From: Kaistella sp. 97-N-M2
GTDB lineage: Bacteria > Bacteroidota > Bacteroidia > Flavobacteriales > Weeksellaceae
Reading direction: 5' to 3'
Length of the DNA stretch: 64,000 nt
Assembly: GCF_021513235.1 (NCBI RefSeq)
Contig: NZ_CP090976.1
Coordinates: forward strand, 2,418,001-2,482,000
The position numbers were made by a program, and so were the translations under genes. Under the pieces are notes generated by a model. The model had not been told where the DNA came from. It ran no database searches and saw only the letters and a program-made list of their open reading frames with translations. Below, in pieces: positions 33,630 through 41,534 of the stretch (positions within the stretch are counted from its first letter, which is position 1; each line of letters opens with the position of its first letter).

Positions 33630-34781
33630 GTGGAGAAAAAAATTCTCACTCCGGAAGTTCAAATCTTTATCGATGCAAATCTACACTCCGATTTGCATTC
33701 TTTGTTGCTGAAAAAATCGCCCTTTCCCGAAATTTCGATGCACGAAATTGTGCAGCAGATTAAAGGAAAAAAAGTGGCGCAAAAAAAGTTTCCTTTTTTA
33801 CTTAAAGAAGGAATCGTCTTTCCGCCGAATCTGAATTTAGAACAGGCTTCCTCGCAATCCACCGCAGAATACAAAGCGAAAAATGTAGAGGGCAAAACAT
33901 TTTTGGATCTTACCACAGGATTTGGCATCGACGCGTATTTTCTGTCTCAAAATTTTACAGAAGTAACATTGGTGGAACAAAATAGCCCGCTTTTGGAAAC
34001 CGTAAAACACAACTGGACGATTTTAGAAAGAAAAGCCGCCTTCCTCAACGAAAATCTGGAGGAATTTTTAAAGAAAAATACGGCAAAATTCGATGTCGTT
34101 TATGTTGATCCGGCCCGCAGAGACGATAACAAAAACAAAAAATTCCTGCTCGAAGATCTTTCGCCCAATCTGCTCGAGATTCAGGGTCAACTTGCCGAAA
34201 TATCATCGCAAACGATCAGCAAACTTTCCCCGTTGATTGATATTTCTTACCTGATTTCTGTTTTGAAAAATATATCAAAAATCGAAATTATCGCCCTAAG
34301 AAATGAGGTTAAAGAATTGCTGGTTTACATAGAAGGTGATGCGAAATTACACGATGTAAAAATTTCCTGCATCAATCTGGAAAGTGACGACGCGGATTTT
34401 ACGTTTAATTTTCAGGAAGAAAAAACGGCGGTTTCCCTCTTTTCGGAGCCCAAACAATTTCTTTATATTCCAAATAATACAGTTTTAAAATCCGGCGCTT
34501 TCAACTTGGTTTCCGAAAAATTCAGCCTGAAAAAACTTCATCCCAACACGCATTTTTATACCTCAGATGTTGTGTTGAATCATTTTCCGGGTAGAATTTT
34601 AAAGATTGACACCGTGGATTCTAAAGACATTAGCAAAGGCGGGAAGTACAACATCATCTCGAAAAATTATCCTTTAACGCCGGACCAAATTAAAAAGAAA
34701 TACAAAATTTCTGATGGCGGAGATTTCTATTTAATTTTTACGCAAACGCAGAAAGGAAAGATTATTTTAAAATCTCAATAA
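33630..34781 (+). CDS. Class I SAM methyltransferase with THUMP-like domain
   Basis: 383 residues. A Rossmann methyltransferase core (about 85-240) has TFLDLTTGFGIDAYFLSQ as the SAM-binding motif and VVYVDPARRD as the catalytic-type loop. The C-terminal part carries the THUMP-like segment with PGRILKIDTVDSKDI and GGDFYLIFTQ. Similar flavobacterial proteins are annotated as THUMP-like domain methyltransferases and probably act on RNA; the target is not known. The start is a GTG at 33630, before EKKILTPEVQIFID; no nearer ATG fits. It follows mutA after a 123-base spacer. Confidence 0.85.
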   Translation: MEKKILTPEVQIFIDANLHSDLHSLLLKKSPFPEISMHEIVQQIKGKKVAQKKFPFLLKEGIVFPPNLNLEQASSQSTAEYKAKNVEGKTFLDLTTGFGIDAYFLSQNFTEVTLVEQNSPLLETVKHNWTILERKAAFLNENLEEFLKKNTAKFDVVYVDPARRDDNKNKKFLLEDLSPNLLEIQGQLAEISSQTISKLSPLIDISYLISVLKNISKIEIIALRNEVKELLVYIEGDAKLHDVKISCINLESDDADFTFNFQEEKTAVSLFSEPKQFLYIPNNTVLKSGAFNLVSEKFSLKKLHPNTHFYTSDVVLNHFPGRILKIDTVDSKDISKGGKYNIISKNYPLTPDQIKKKYKISDGGDFYLIFTQTQKGKIILKSQ

Positions 34782-34836
34782 TTTTTTTGTAGAAAGGGGC
34801 AATATTCCTTACTTTTGGGCAATCAAAAATTTTAGA

Positions 34837-35127
34837 ATGAAAAAATTAATTGTAGGCGTAGCTTTCGCGAGTGTTGTTGTTAGCTGTAAAAAAATTCAGG
34901 CCGGTTCAAATCACGGTGTGTTAAAAGCAGAAGAAAACGCGGGAAGATACAGCGATGATGTAATGAGCGACGAAGCTACAGCGAAATATGACGCGATGCA
35001 TGGAAGTGCAAATGCAGCATCGAACGACACTACAAAAGCTACCGGGATGCAAACAGCACCCGCAAAAATGGATTCCGCAAAAATCGTAACACCTACTTCC
35101 GTTACTGCCGCGCCCGAAGCGAAATAG
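34837..35127 (+). CDS. Small Ala/Thr-rich lipoprotein
   Basis: 96 residues. Signal MKKLIVGVAFASVVVSCKK with a lipobox (VVSC) makes Cys17 the lipid anchor. The mature chain is low in hydrophobic residues and rich in Ala, Ser, Thr and Lys (NAASNDTTKATGMQTAPAKM), probably disordered. No family recognised. A strong UUCG-loop terminator follows 26 bases after the stop, so it is the last gene of its unit. Confidence 0.7.
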   Translation: MKKLIVGVAFASVVVSCKKIQAGSNHGVLKAEENAGRYSDDVMSDEATAKYDAMHGSANAASNDTTKATGMQTAPAKMDSAKIVTPTSVTAAPEAK

Positions 35128-35153
35128 AATATTTAAAAATAAGATAAAACCTT

Positions 35154-35184
35154 AATGTCTTGCTTCGGCGGGACATTTTTTTTA
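35154..35184 (+). terminator. Terminator with UUCG tetraloop
   Basis: A 10-bp stem (AATGTCTTGC with GCGGGACATT) closed by C(TTCG)G is followed by eight T. Confidence 0.88.
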
Positions 35185-35224
35185 TTTTTACAAGATTCGA
35201 CTTTAAAATTCTTAAAATATTAAA

Positions 35225-36607
35225 ATGAAAGAAACCTTAAATTACATTCAGGAGAACAAGCAGCGTTATGTTGAGGAACTTTTTGAATTATTAAAAATTG
35301 CTTCGATCTCCGCAGATCCTGCCTATAAAGATGAAGTTTTGAGATGTGCCGACGAAGTAGCAAAATACCTGAAAAATGCGGGTGCAGATGACGTTGAAGT
35401 TTGCCAAACTGAGGGTTATCCGATTGTTTTTGGGCAAAAACTGATCGATCCAAAATTGCCCACGGTTTTGGTGTACGGTCATTACGACGTTCAGCCACCG
35501 GATCCGTTGGAATTATGGACAAAACCACCTTTCGAACCGTATATTGAGAAAACAGAAATTCATCCCGAAGGAGCCATCTTTGCCCGCGGATCGGCCGACG
35601 ATAAAGGACAGTTTTTTATGCATATTAAAGCCTTTGAGGCGATGATGAAAACAGATACCTTACCATGTAACGTTAAGTTTATTTTGGAAGGCGAAGAAGA
35701 AGTAGGCTCCAAAAGTCTGGAGGCTTTTGTGAAAGAGCAAAAAGAAAGACTGGCTTGCGACGTGATCTTAATTTCCGATACACATATTTATTCTAACGAA
35801 CAACCCACGGTTACGACAGGGCTTCGTGGTTTAAGCTATGTAGAAGTCTCGGTGGAAGGACCGAACAGAGATCTGCATTCCGGCTTATACGGCGGCGCGG
35901 TTCCGAACCCAATCCATGTGCTTTCGCGCATGATCGCAAACTTGATCGATGAAAATGGACACATTACAATCGACGGATTTTATGATAATGTGGATGTGGT
36001 TTCCGAGGAAGAAAGAGCGGAAATGAACAAACTGAAAGACGATTCCGAAAGTTTTAAAAAATCAATTGGTTTAAATGGAGTAGAAGGCGAAAAAAACTAC
36101 ACTACTTTAGAAAGAACTTCAATCCGCCCGACGTTGGACTGCAACGGGATTTGGGGTGGCTACATCGGCGAAGGCGCGAAAACGGTGATTCCGTCCAAAG
36201 CTTTTGCGAAGATTTCCATGAGATTGGTTCCGTATCAAACTCCGGAGGAGATTACCGAAAAATTCACGAAATATTTTGAAAAAATAGCGCCTGCAAATGT
36301 GAAAGTTAAGGTAACGCCGCACCATGGCGGCATGCCATACGTTTTGCCCAGCGATACGAAAGAATTCCGCGCGGCTAAAAAAGCTATGGAAACTGCCTTC
36401 GGAAAAGAAGTCCTTTCGTACAGAAGCGGCGGCAGTATTCCGATTACGGCCATGTTTGAAGAGGTTTTGCAAGCAAAATCCGTGTTGATGGGCTTTGGTT
36501 TGGATTCGGATGCCATTCATTCACCAAACGAACATTACGGGCTGTACAACTTCTATAAAGGAATTGAAAGTATTCCGCTTTTCTTTGAGAATTACGCGAC
36601 AGTTTAA
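35225..36607 (+). CDS. M20 family dipeptidase
   Basis: 460 residues of the M20/M25/M40 carnosinase-like dipeptidases. Zinc-binding elements are visible: VYGHYDVQPPDP (His and Asp), the bridging DDKGQ segment ARGSADDKGQFFMHI, EGEEEVGS with the catalytic and metal glutamates, and HSPNEHYGL near the C-terminus. The lid domain lies at about 200-330 (SVEGPNRDLHSGLYGGAVPN). It cleaves dipeptides in the cytoplasm; peptide preference is not evident. It is monocistronic, between two terminators. Confidence 0.9.
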   Translation: MKETLNYIQENKQRYVEELFELLKIASISADPAYKDEVLRCADEVAKYLKNAGADDVEVCQTEGYPIVFGQKLIDPKLPTVLVYGHYDVQPPDPLELWTKPPFEPYIEKTEIHPEGAIFARGSADDKGQFFMHIKAFEAMMKTDTLPCNVKFILEGEEEVGSKSLEAFVKEQKERLACDVILISDTHIYSNEQPTVTTGLRGLSYVEVSVEGPNRDLHSGLYGGAVPNPIHVLSRMIANLIDENGHITIDGFYDNVDVVSEEERAEMNKLKDDSESFKKSIGLNGVEGEKNYTTLERTSIRPTLDCNGIWGGYIGEGAKTVIPSKAFAKISMRLVPYQTPEEITEKFTKYFEKIAPANVKVKVTPHHGGMPYVLPSDTKEFRAAKKAMETAFGKEVLSYRSGGSIPITAMFEEVLQAKSVLMGFGLDSDAIHSPNEHYGLYNFYKGIESIPLFFENYATV

Positions 36608-36705
36608 ACTAAAAATTACACCAATCTCGATAAAAGTTGATTAACATTGTGTTTTTCAACTTTTTTTTAATACTTTCGTGCTCAATAAAAAACAAAATCT
36701 TTATT

Positions 36706-37659
36706 ATGAAAAAAGTTTACTTATTAGGCGCAGTCTTTTTTGCCCTTTTTGCTAATGCACAAGAATTTGCTGCGGTTAGTTCATCCCCATCATCTAATGT
36801 TTCGCCGACTAAAGCTCCTGGAGTTATTTATTCGCAGCCAATTGAGGGTACCTCTGGAATTGTTTCCGACGTGTTAAGCAATGGCAATTACGTTGCGGCC
36901 GCAGACGATTTTATCTTAACTGATAACAGTGTGGTTTCCCGGATTACCGTTACTGGTTTTCAAAATCAAGGAAATTTAGAAACGGTAGTTTCAACTGGTT
37001 TGATCATGTACATTTACACCGATGCAAACGGAATGCCTTCTGGAAACCCCACCGATGCAGCACAAACACCAGTTGCTAAGATCGATCTTTCTAAATCTTC
37101 TCCTGCATACAGTTTAGTAAAAACAGGCAGCACCTATGCTTACTCCGTTAATATTCCATTGGCTTTAGGAAAAGGCATATCCTTAAATAAAGATACAACG
37201 TACTGGTTGGTTTTTGCCGCAAAAACAAATCTTTCAGCTTATACAGGCGCAACCAGATTTAACTGGTATACAGCGGCAAGAGTTGGTAATAAAGCGAAAC
37301 TAATCGATCCGAGCGATGCATTTCAGGCAGGCGCAACAAATTGGACAGATATTTCTGAATTAACAGAGGATGCATCTTTTGATGGTTTGACTTTCACTAT
37401 TGAAGGTGAAACAGCACTAGGAACAGGGGAAATCTACAATTCTAACAAGGTAAGTATCTCACCTAATCCAACTTCAGATTACCTGAACTTTAACGCGAAA
37501 GTAAAATCAGTTCAGATTATTGATGCTGCGGGAAGAAATGTTTCTTCAGCAAAAGTAACAAACAACCAAGTGGATGTAAGAAACCTTGCAAAAGGCGTTT
37601 ATATTGTTAAGTTTGAAACTGAAAAAGGTACACAGACTGAAAAATTCATCAAGAAATAA
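36706..37659 (+). CDS. Secreted T9SS cargo protein with type A sorting domain
   Basis: 317 residues from the ATG at 36706, which starts the signal peptide MKKVYLLGAVFFALFANAQ; the frame is open 69 bases upstream. The central region is beta-rich (IYTDANGMPSGNPTD, YWLVFAAKTNLSAYTG) with no named domain. The C-terminal 75 residues are a T9SS type A sorting domain: ISPNPTSDYLNF, VKSVQIIDAAGRNVS, VDVRNLAKGVYIVKFET, EKFIKK. The protein would be exported by Sec, then carried across the outer membrane by the type IX system and attached to the surface or released. The tail is nearly identical to that of the next gene. Confidence 0.85.
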   Translation: MKKVYLLGAVFFALFANAQEFAAVSSSPSSNVSPTKAPGVIYSQPIEGTSGIVSDVLSNGNYVAAADDFILTDNSVVSRITVTGFQNQGNLETVVSTGLIMYIYTDANGMPSGNPTDAAQTPVAKIDLSKSSPAYSLVKTGSTYAYSVNIPLALGKGISLNKDTTYWLVFAAKTNLSAYTGATRFNWYTAARVGNKAKLIDPSDAFQAGATNWTDISELTEDASFDGLTFTIEGETALGTGEIYNSNKVSISPNPTSDYLNFNAKVKSVQIIDAAGRNVSSAKVTNNQVDVRNLAKGVYIVKFETEKGTQTEKFIKK

Positions 37660-37711
37660 TTAAACAGATAATGTTTGTTAGGAAACGCCTCGATTAGAGG
37701 CGTTTTTTTTT
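37462..37711 (+). repeat. Sorting-domain repeat, copy 1 (coding tail plus terminator)
   Basis: The DNA for the T9SS tail, the stop, the following AATTAAACAGATAATGTTTG spacer and the hairpin closely match 38518-38767. Identity extends past the stop codon, which marks a DNA-level duplication rather than protein convergence alone. Confidence 0.85.
37683..37711 (+). terminator. Terminator after the first T9SS cargo gene
   Basis: Stem AAACGCCTC / GAGGCGTTT (9 bp, 5-base loop) followed by a run of T. Confidence 0.87.
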
Positions 37712-37809
37712 GAACTTGTTCCAGAAAATATATTTTCATCAAATAATGTGTAATAGACACGTAAATCAAATATTTTTTATATTTTTGATGAAATTTAAAT
37801 CAATTTATT

Positions 37810-38715
37810 ATGAAAAGACTTTTACTTATTGCATCCTTAGCTGGATTATCCTTCGCAAGTGCTCAAACCAACGTGTACAGTTATGGTTTTGATGCGGCCT
37901 TTACCGCCCAATGGACTTTAACAAATCAAAGTTCCCCAAGCACCTCAACACTTTGGTCCAAAGCTTCCTACACTTCAACATCGGCTGCTATTTTTGGAAG
38001 TACGCCACCTGCGCTTCCGAAAGGACAGGACGGTACCGACAACACCTTCGCGATCGTGAATTATACCAGTACATCAGGTGCAGGAACGATAAGTAACTGG
38101 CTAATCACCCCTACAGTAAACGTACAGGATGGTGACGTTGTAAGTTTCTACACAAGAAAAGGAACCGATGGAGCTACCGATTATGCAGATCGTTTGGAAC
38201 TTCGCTACAGCACTGCCGCTACAACGGTAAATCCTAGTGGAGGAAGCGCAGGTCTGGGATCTTTTACAAACCTTGGAGTAACGGTTAATCCGAATTTACA
38301 AACAGGTTTCGTTTATCCGCAAGTATGGACCAAGTACTCCTTCACCGTTGCTGGTGTAGGTGCCACTCCGGTTGCTACCAAATTTGCGTTTAGATATTTT
38401 GTAACAAGTGGAGGTCCTAGCGGTAACAATTCAGATATCATCGGTATTGATACATTTTCTGTAGACCGTCCAGGTTTAGCGGTTAGCGATTCTTCAACTT
38501 CAAAACTGGCACTTTATCCTAACCCTACTTCGGATTATTTATATTTTAGTGCTGATGTAAAATCAGTTCAGATTTTTGATGCTGCCGGAAGAAACGTTTC
38601 TTCAGCAAAAGCAGCGACCAACAAGGTAGATGTAAGAAACCTTGCGAAAGGAGTTTACGTTGTTAAGTTTGAAACTGAAAAAGGTACGCAGACTGAAAAA
38701 TTCATCAAGAAATAA
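37810..38715 (+). CDS. Secreted T9SS cargo protein with choice-of-anchor J domain
   Basis: 301 residues. Signal peptide MKRLLLIASLAGLSFASAQ is followed by a jelly-roll, choice-of-anchor-J-like domain (about 22-215) beginning YSYGFDAAFTAQWTLTNQS and containing SNWLITPTVNVQDGDVVSFY and WTKYSFTVAG. The C-terminal 75 residues are a T9SS type A sorting domain (LYPNPTSDYLYFS, VDVRNLAKGVYVVKFET, EKFIKK) nearly identical to that of the preceding gene. The carbohydrate- or protein-binding role is unknown. It has its own promoter region and terminator. Confidence 0.85.
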   Translation: MKRLLLIASLAGLSFASAQTNVYSYGFDAAFTAQWTLTNQSSPSTSTLWSKASYTSTSAAIFGSTPPALPKGQDGTDNTFAIVNYTSTSGAGTISNWLITPTVNVQDGDVVSFYTRKGTDGATDYADRLELRYSTAATTVNPSGGSAGLGSFTNLGVTVNPNLQTGFVYPQVWTKYSFTVAGVGATPVATKFAFRYFVTSGGPSGNNSDIIGIDTFSVDRPGLAVSDSSTSKLALYPNPTSDYLYFSADVKSVQIFDAAGRNVSSAKAATNKVDVRNLAKGVYVVKFETEKGTQTEKFIKK

Positions 38716-38767
38716 TTAAACATATAATGTTTGTTAAAAAGCGCCTCTATTCGAGGCGTTTTTTTTA
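38518..38767 (+). repeat. Sorting-domain repeat, copy 2 (coding tail plus terminator)
   Basis: Second copy of the block described at 37462-37711. The terminator arms have diverged, but with compensating pairing. Confidence 0.85.
38737..38767 (+). terminator. Terminator after the second T9SS cargo gene
   Basis: Stem CGCCTC / GAGGCG, extended by a G-T pair and A-T pairs, loop TATTC, then a run of T. Confidence 0.85.
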
Positions 38768-38790
38768 TATTTAAGAATTAAATTATTATC

Positions 38791-39498
38791 ATGTTTCAAA
38801 ATAAAGTAGCTTACATTACCGGCGGCACAAAAGGTATAGGATTTGGAATTGCAAAAATTCTGTCCAATCAGGGAATTAGAGTCGCGATCAGCGGCAGAAA
38901 ACAAGAAGATGTGGAAAAAGCGGCTGCAGAAATTTCCAGTGATGCTTCGAAAGTTTTAGGTATTGTTTCAAACGTAAGGAATTTCGAGGCGGAAGAAAAA
39001 GCGGTTTCGGAAATTAAAAACCATTTTGGTCAGCTCGATTATGTGGTTGCTAACGCCGGTATGGGCGTTTTCAAACCCGTGGATGAACTCTCAGTAGAAG
39101 AATGGAACGACATGATTGAAACTAATCTGACAGGACTTTTCTACACTTTGAAAGCCTCCGTAGAAGAATTAAAGAAATCGGAGGGCTATTTCATCAGCAT
39201 TTCCAGTTTGGCAGGCACAAACTTTTTCGAAAAAGGTTCGGGTTACAACGCGTCCAAATTTGGCGCGGTAGGATTTACGCAGGCTGCCATGATCGATCTC
39301 CGGAAATATAATATTAAAGTTTCTACCATCATGCCGGGCTCGGTCTCGACCAATTTTAACGGCAATGAACCCTCTGAAAAAGATTCCTGGAAAATTCAAC
39401 CCGAAGATTTAGGAAATTTAGTCCTGGATATTTTCAAAATGAATCCACGGTCTTTACCCAGCAAAATCGAAATTAGACCCTCTAAACCAAATAATTAG
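38791..39498 (+). CDS. Short-chain dehydrogenase/reductase
   Basis: 235 residues of the classical SDR family. NAD(P)-binding TGGTKGIGFGIA is at residues 10-21, NAG follows as VANAGMGVF, the catalytic serine is in SISSLAGTN, and the YNASK motif carries the catalytic tyrosine and lysine. The substrate is unknown. It lies just after the second T9SS cargo terminator and upstream of etfBA; about 40 bases downstream is the MarR operator that controls etfBA, so it is probably not in that regulon. Confidence 0.9.
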   Translation: MFQNKVAYITGGTKGIGFGIAKILSNQGIRVAISGRKQEDVEKAAAEISSDASKVLGIVSNVRNFEAEEKAVSEIKNHFGQLDYVVANAGMGVFKPVDELSVEEWNDMIETNLTGLFYTLKASVEELKKSEGYFISISSLAGTNFFEKGSGYNASKFGAVGFTQAAMIDLRKYNIKVSTIMPGSVSTNFNGNEPSEKDSWKIQPEDLGNLVLDIFKMNPRSLPSKIEIRPSKPNN

Positions 39499-39539
39499 TC
39501 TTTTTCTTTATTATGCAAATAATATATTTTCTGCAGAAT

Positions 39540-39559
39540 ATATTATGCATGCATAGTAT
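39540..39559. promoter_or_regulatory. MarR operator upstream of etfBA
   Basis: ATATTATGCATGCATAGTAT, identical over 20 bases to the operator at the marR/fad promoter (26401-26420). It covers the -33 region of the etfB promoter. Confidence 0.75.
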
Positions 39560-39566
39560 AATTTTT

Positions 39567-39574
39567 TATCTTTA
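39567..39574 (+). promoter_or_regulatory. -7 box of etfBA
   Basis: TATCTTTA, a near match to TAnnTTTG, 7 bases after the operator and 74 bases before the etfB ATG. Confidence 0.5.
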
Positions 39575-39647
39575 CAAAACTTAAAAGAATAGAACCAAAA
39601 TAAAATTGAAAGGTCTATTCCGACGAAAATTTATTAAACTTCGACAA

Positions 39648-40394
39648 ATGAAAATATTAGTGTGTATCAGTAGTGTCCCGGATACTACATCAAAAATTAA
39701 CTTTACGGCAGACAAATCTGCGTTCGACAAAACCGGCATTCAGTGGGTAATTAATCCCTTGGACGAATTTGCCCTAACGAAAGCTATTAAATTACAGGAA
39801 TCGCAAGGTGCGACAGTTACAGTACTCAATGTGGGCGAGGCCATTACAGAACCTGTGATCAGAAAAGCGCTGGCGATTGGGGCGAACGATGCGGTAAGAA
39901 TTAATACAGAACCTAAAGACAGTTATTCTGTCGCAAAAGAAATTGCGAATGTGGCGCAAACAGGCGGTTATGATATGATTCTTTGTGGTAAGGAATCCAT
40001 CGATTATAATGGCGGTTCGGCGCCGGGAATGGTCGCTCAACTGCTCGGTCAGCCTTTTGTAAACGCGTGCGTTGGTTTGGAGGTGAATGGCGCTGAAGCC
40101 ACTGCTGTTCGCGAAATCGAAGGCGGAAAAGAAACAATTTCCGTAAAACTGCCCGCTGTTATCGCCGGACAGAAGGGAATGGTCGACGAAAAAGATCTCA
40201 TCATCCCGAACATGCGCGGAATTATGTCGGCGAGATCGAAACCTTTACAGGTTTTGGAAGCATCGTCTTCGGAAGTGAAAGTAGAAGGGGTTTCGTACGA
40301 TTCGGTTCCGCAAAGAGCAGCTGTAAAGATGGTTTCTGCAGATAATCTCGACGAACTTGTGAGATTACTTCACGAAGAGGCAAAAGTAATTTAA
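39648..40394 (+). CDS. etfB: Electron transfer flavoprotein, beta subunit
   Basis: 248 residues from the ATG at 39648 (MKILVCISSVPDTTSKINF); an in-frame upstream ATG would add 14 unrelated residues. EtfB binds AMP and, with EtfA, accepts electrons from acyl-CoA dehydrogenases. Family segments are WVINPLDEFALTKAIKLQE, ILCGKESIDYNGGSAPGMVA, and LPAVIAGQKGMVDEKDLIIP. It is followed by etfA after 29 bases. The shared palindrome with the fad operon places both under the same MarR regulator. Confidence 0.94.
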   Translation: MKILVCISSVPDTTSKINFTADKSAFDKTGIQWVINPLDEFALTKAIKLQESQGATVTVLNVGEAITEPVIRKALAIGANDAVRINTEPKDSYSVAKEIANVAQTGGYDMILCGKESIDYNGGSAPGMVAQLLGQPFVNACVGLEVNGAEATAVREIEGGKETISVKLPAVIAGQKGMVDEKDLIIPNMRGIMSARSKPLQVLEASSSEVKVEGVSYDSVPQRAAVKMVSADNLDELVRLLHEEAKVI

Positions 40395-40423
40395 GGTAAA
40401 ATTCAAATTTAAAATTCAACAAA

Positions 40424-41371
40424 ATGGCAATATTCGTATATGCGGAAAATATAAACGGAATTTACAAGAAAGCAGCCTTTGAAGCGGTTTCTTATGCAAA
40501 GGCGATTGCAGATCAAGCCGGTGATACGGTGACGGCAATCACCGTAAATCCCACAGATTCTTCCGATTTATTATATAAGTACGGTGCAACCAACGTCATC
40601 AAAATTAAAGATGATGGTTTAAAAAATTTCAGTGCTAAAGCTTACGCTCAGGCGGTTAATGAAGTGGCAAACGGAAACACACTCGTATTTCCCCACACCA
40701 CAGACGCGTCATCCATCGCACCGATGCTGGCAATTATGAAAGATTTTTCTTTAATTACCAACGTTTTGGAAGCACCGGAAAGTCTTTCGCCCTTTCAGGT
40801 GAAAAGAAGGGCTTTCTCCGGAAAAGGATTCATGCACGCCAAAGCTGATGCAGCAGGGGTAATTGTAACCGTTTCTCAGAATGCTTATGGCGTAAAGGAA
40901 AACGCAGTGTCCGGGTCGGAAGAAGTGAAAGAACTGTCTGTTGCAAATGAAGACACAAAAGTAGTTTCTCACGAACAAAGCTCCGGAAAATTAGATCTAA
41001 AGGAAGCAGAAATTGTGGTTTCTGCCGGCCGTGGAATGAAAGGTCCGGAAAACTGGGGAATGATCGAAGATTTAGCGGAACTTTTGGGCGCGGCAACAGC
41101 GTGTTCAAAACCGGTTTCCGATATTGGTTGGAGACCTCACTCCGAACACGTGGGACAAACTGGAAAAGCAATTTCTCCTAATCTCTACATTGCGGTCGGA
41201 ATTTCAGGTGCAATTCAGCATTTGGCGGGCGTCAATTCGTCGAAAACGATTGTCGTCGTTAACAGTGATGCGGAAGCACCTTTCTTTAAATCTGCAGATT
41301 ATGGCGTAGTAGGAGATGCCTTTAAAATCATCCCCGAATTAACGCAGAAAATTAAAGCGTTAAAAGGATAA
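40424..41371 (+). CDS. etfA: Electron transfer flavoprotein, alpha subunit
   Basis: 315 residues. The C-terminal FAD domain has GRGMKGPENWGMIEDLAELL, the RPHSEHVGQTGKAISPNLYI motif with the FAD-contacting arginine, and VGISGAIQHLAGV, then NSDAEAPFFKSADYGVVGD. EtfA with EtfB carries electrons from the acyl-CoA dehydrogenase at 19.2 kb to the quinone pool by way of ETF dehydrogenase, which is not in the window. A strong terminator follows 23 bases after the stop. Confidence 0.95.
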   Translation: MAIFVYAENINGIYKKAAFEAVSYAKAIADQAGDTVTAITVNPTDSSDLLYKYGATNVIKIKDDGLKNFSAKAYAQAVNEVANGNTLVFPHTTDASSIAPMLAIMKDFSLITNVLEAPESLSPFQVKRRAFSGKGFMHAKADAAGVIVTVSQNAYGVKENAVSGSEEVKELSVANEDTKVVSHEQSSGKLDLKEAEIVVSAGRGMKGPENWGMIEDLAELLGAATACSKPVSDIGWRPHSEHVGQTGKAISPNLYIAVGISGAIQHLAGVNSSKTIVVVNSDAEAPFFKSADYGVVGDAFKIIPELTQKIKALKG

Positions 41372-41394
41372 AAAAATATTGGTAACAGTATTGA

Positions 41395-41423
41395 AAACGT
41401 CGGAGAAATCCGACGTTTTTTTA
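41395..41423 (+). terminator. Terminator of etfBA
   Basis: A 10-bp stem (AAACGTCGGA and its complement) with a GAAA tetraloop, followed by seven T. Confidence 0.9.
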
Positions 41424-41534
41424 TATCCTAAATTAAAGGAGTTGGATTTTGGCTTCCAAAATAATATTTAGCTAAGTACGGATAAAAAAGATTAATTTTA
41501 CGTAAGAACCGAATGATTAATTAAAAGTTTTCCG

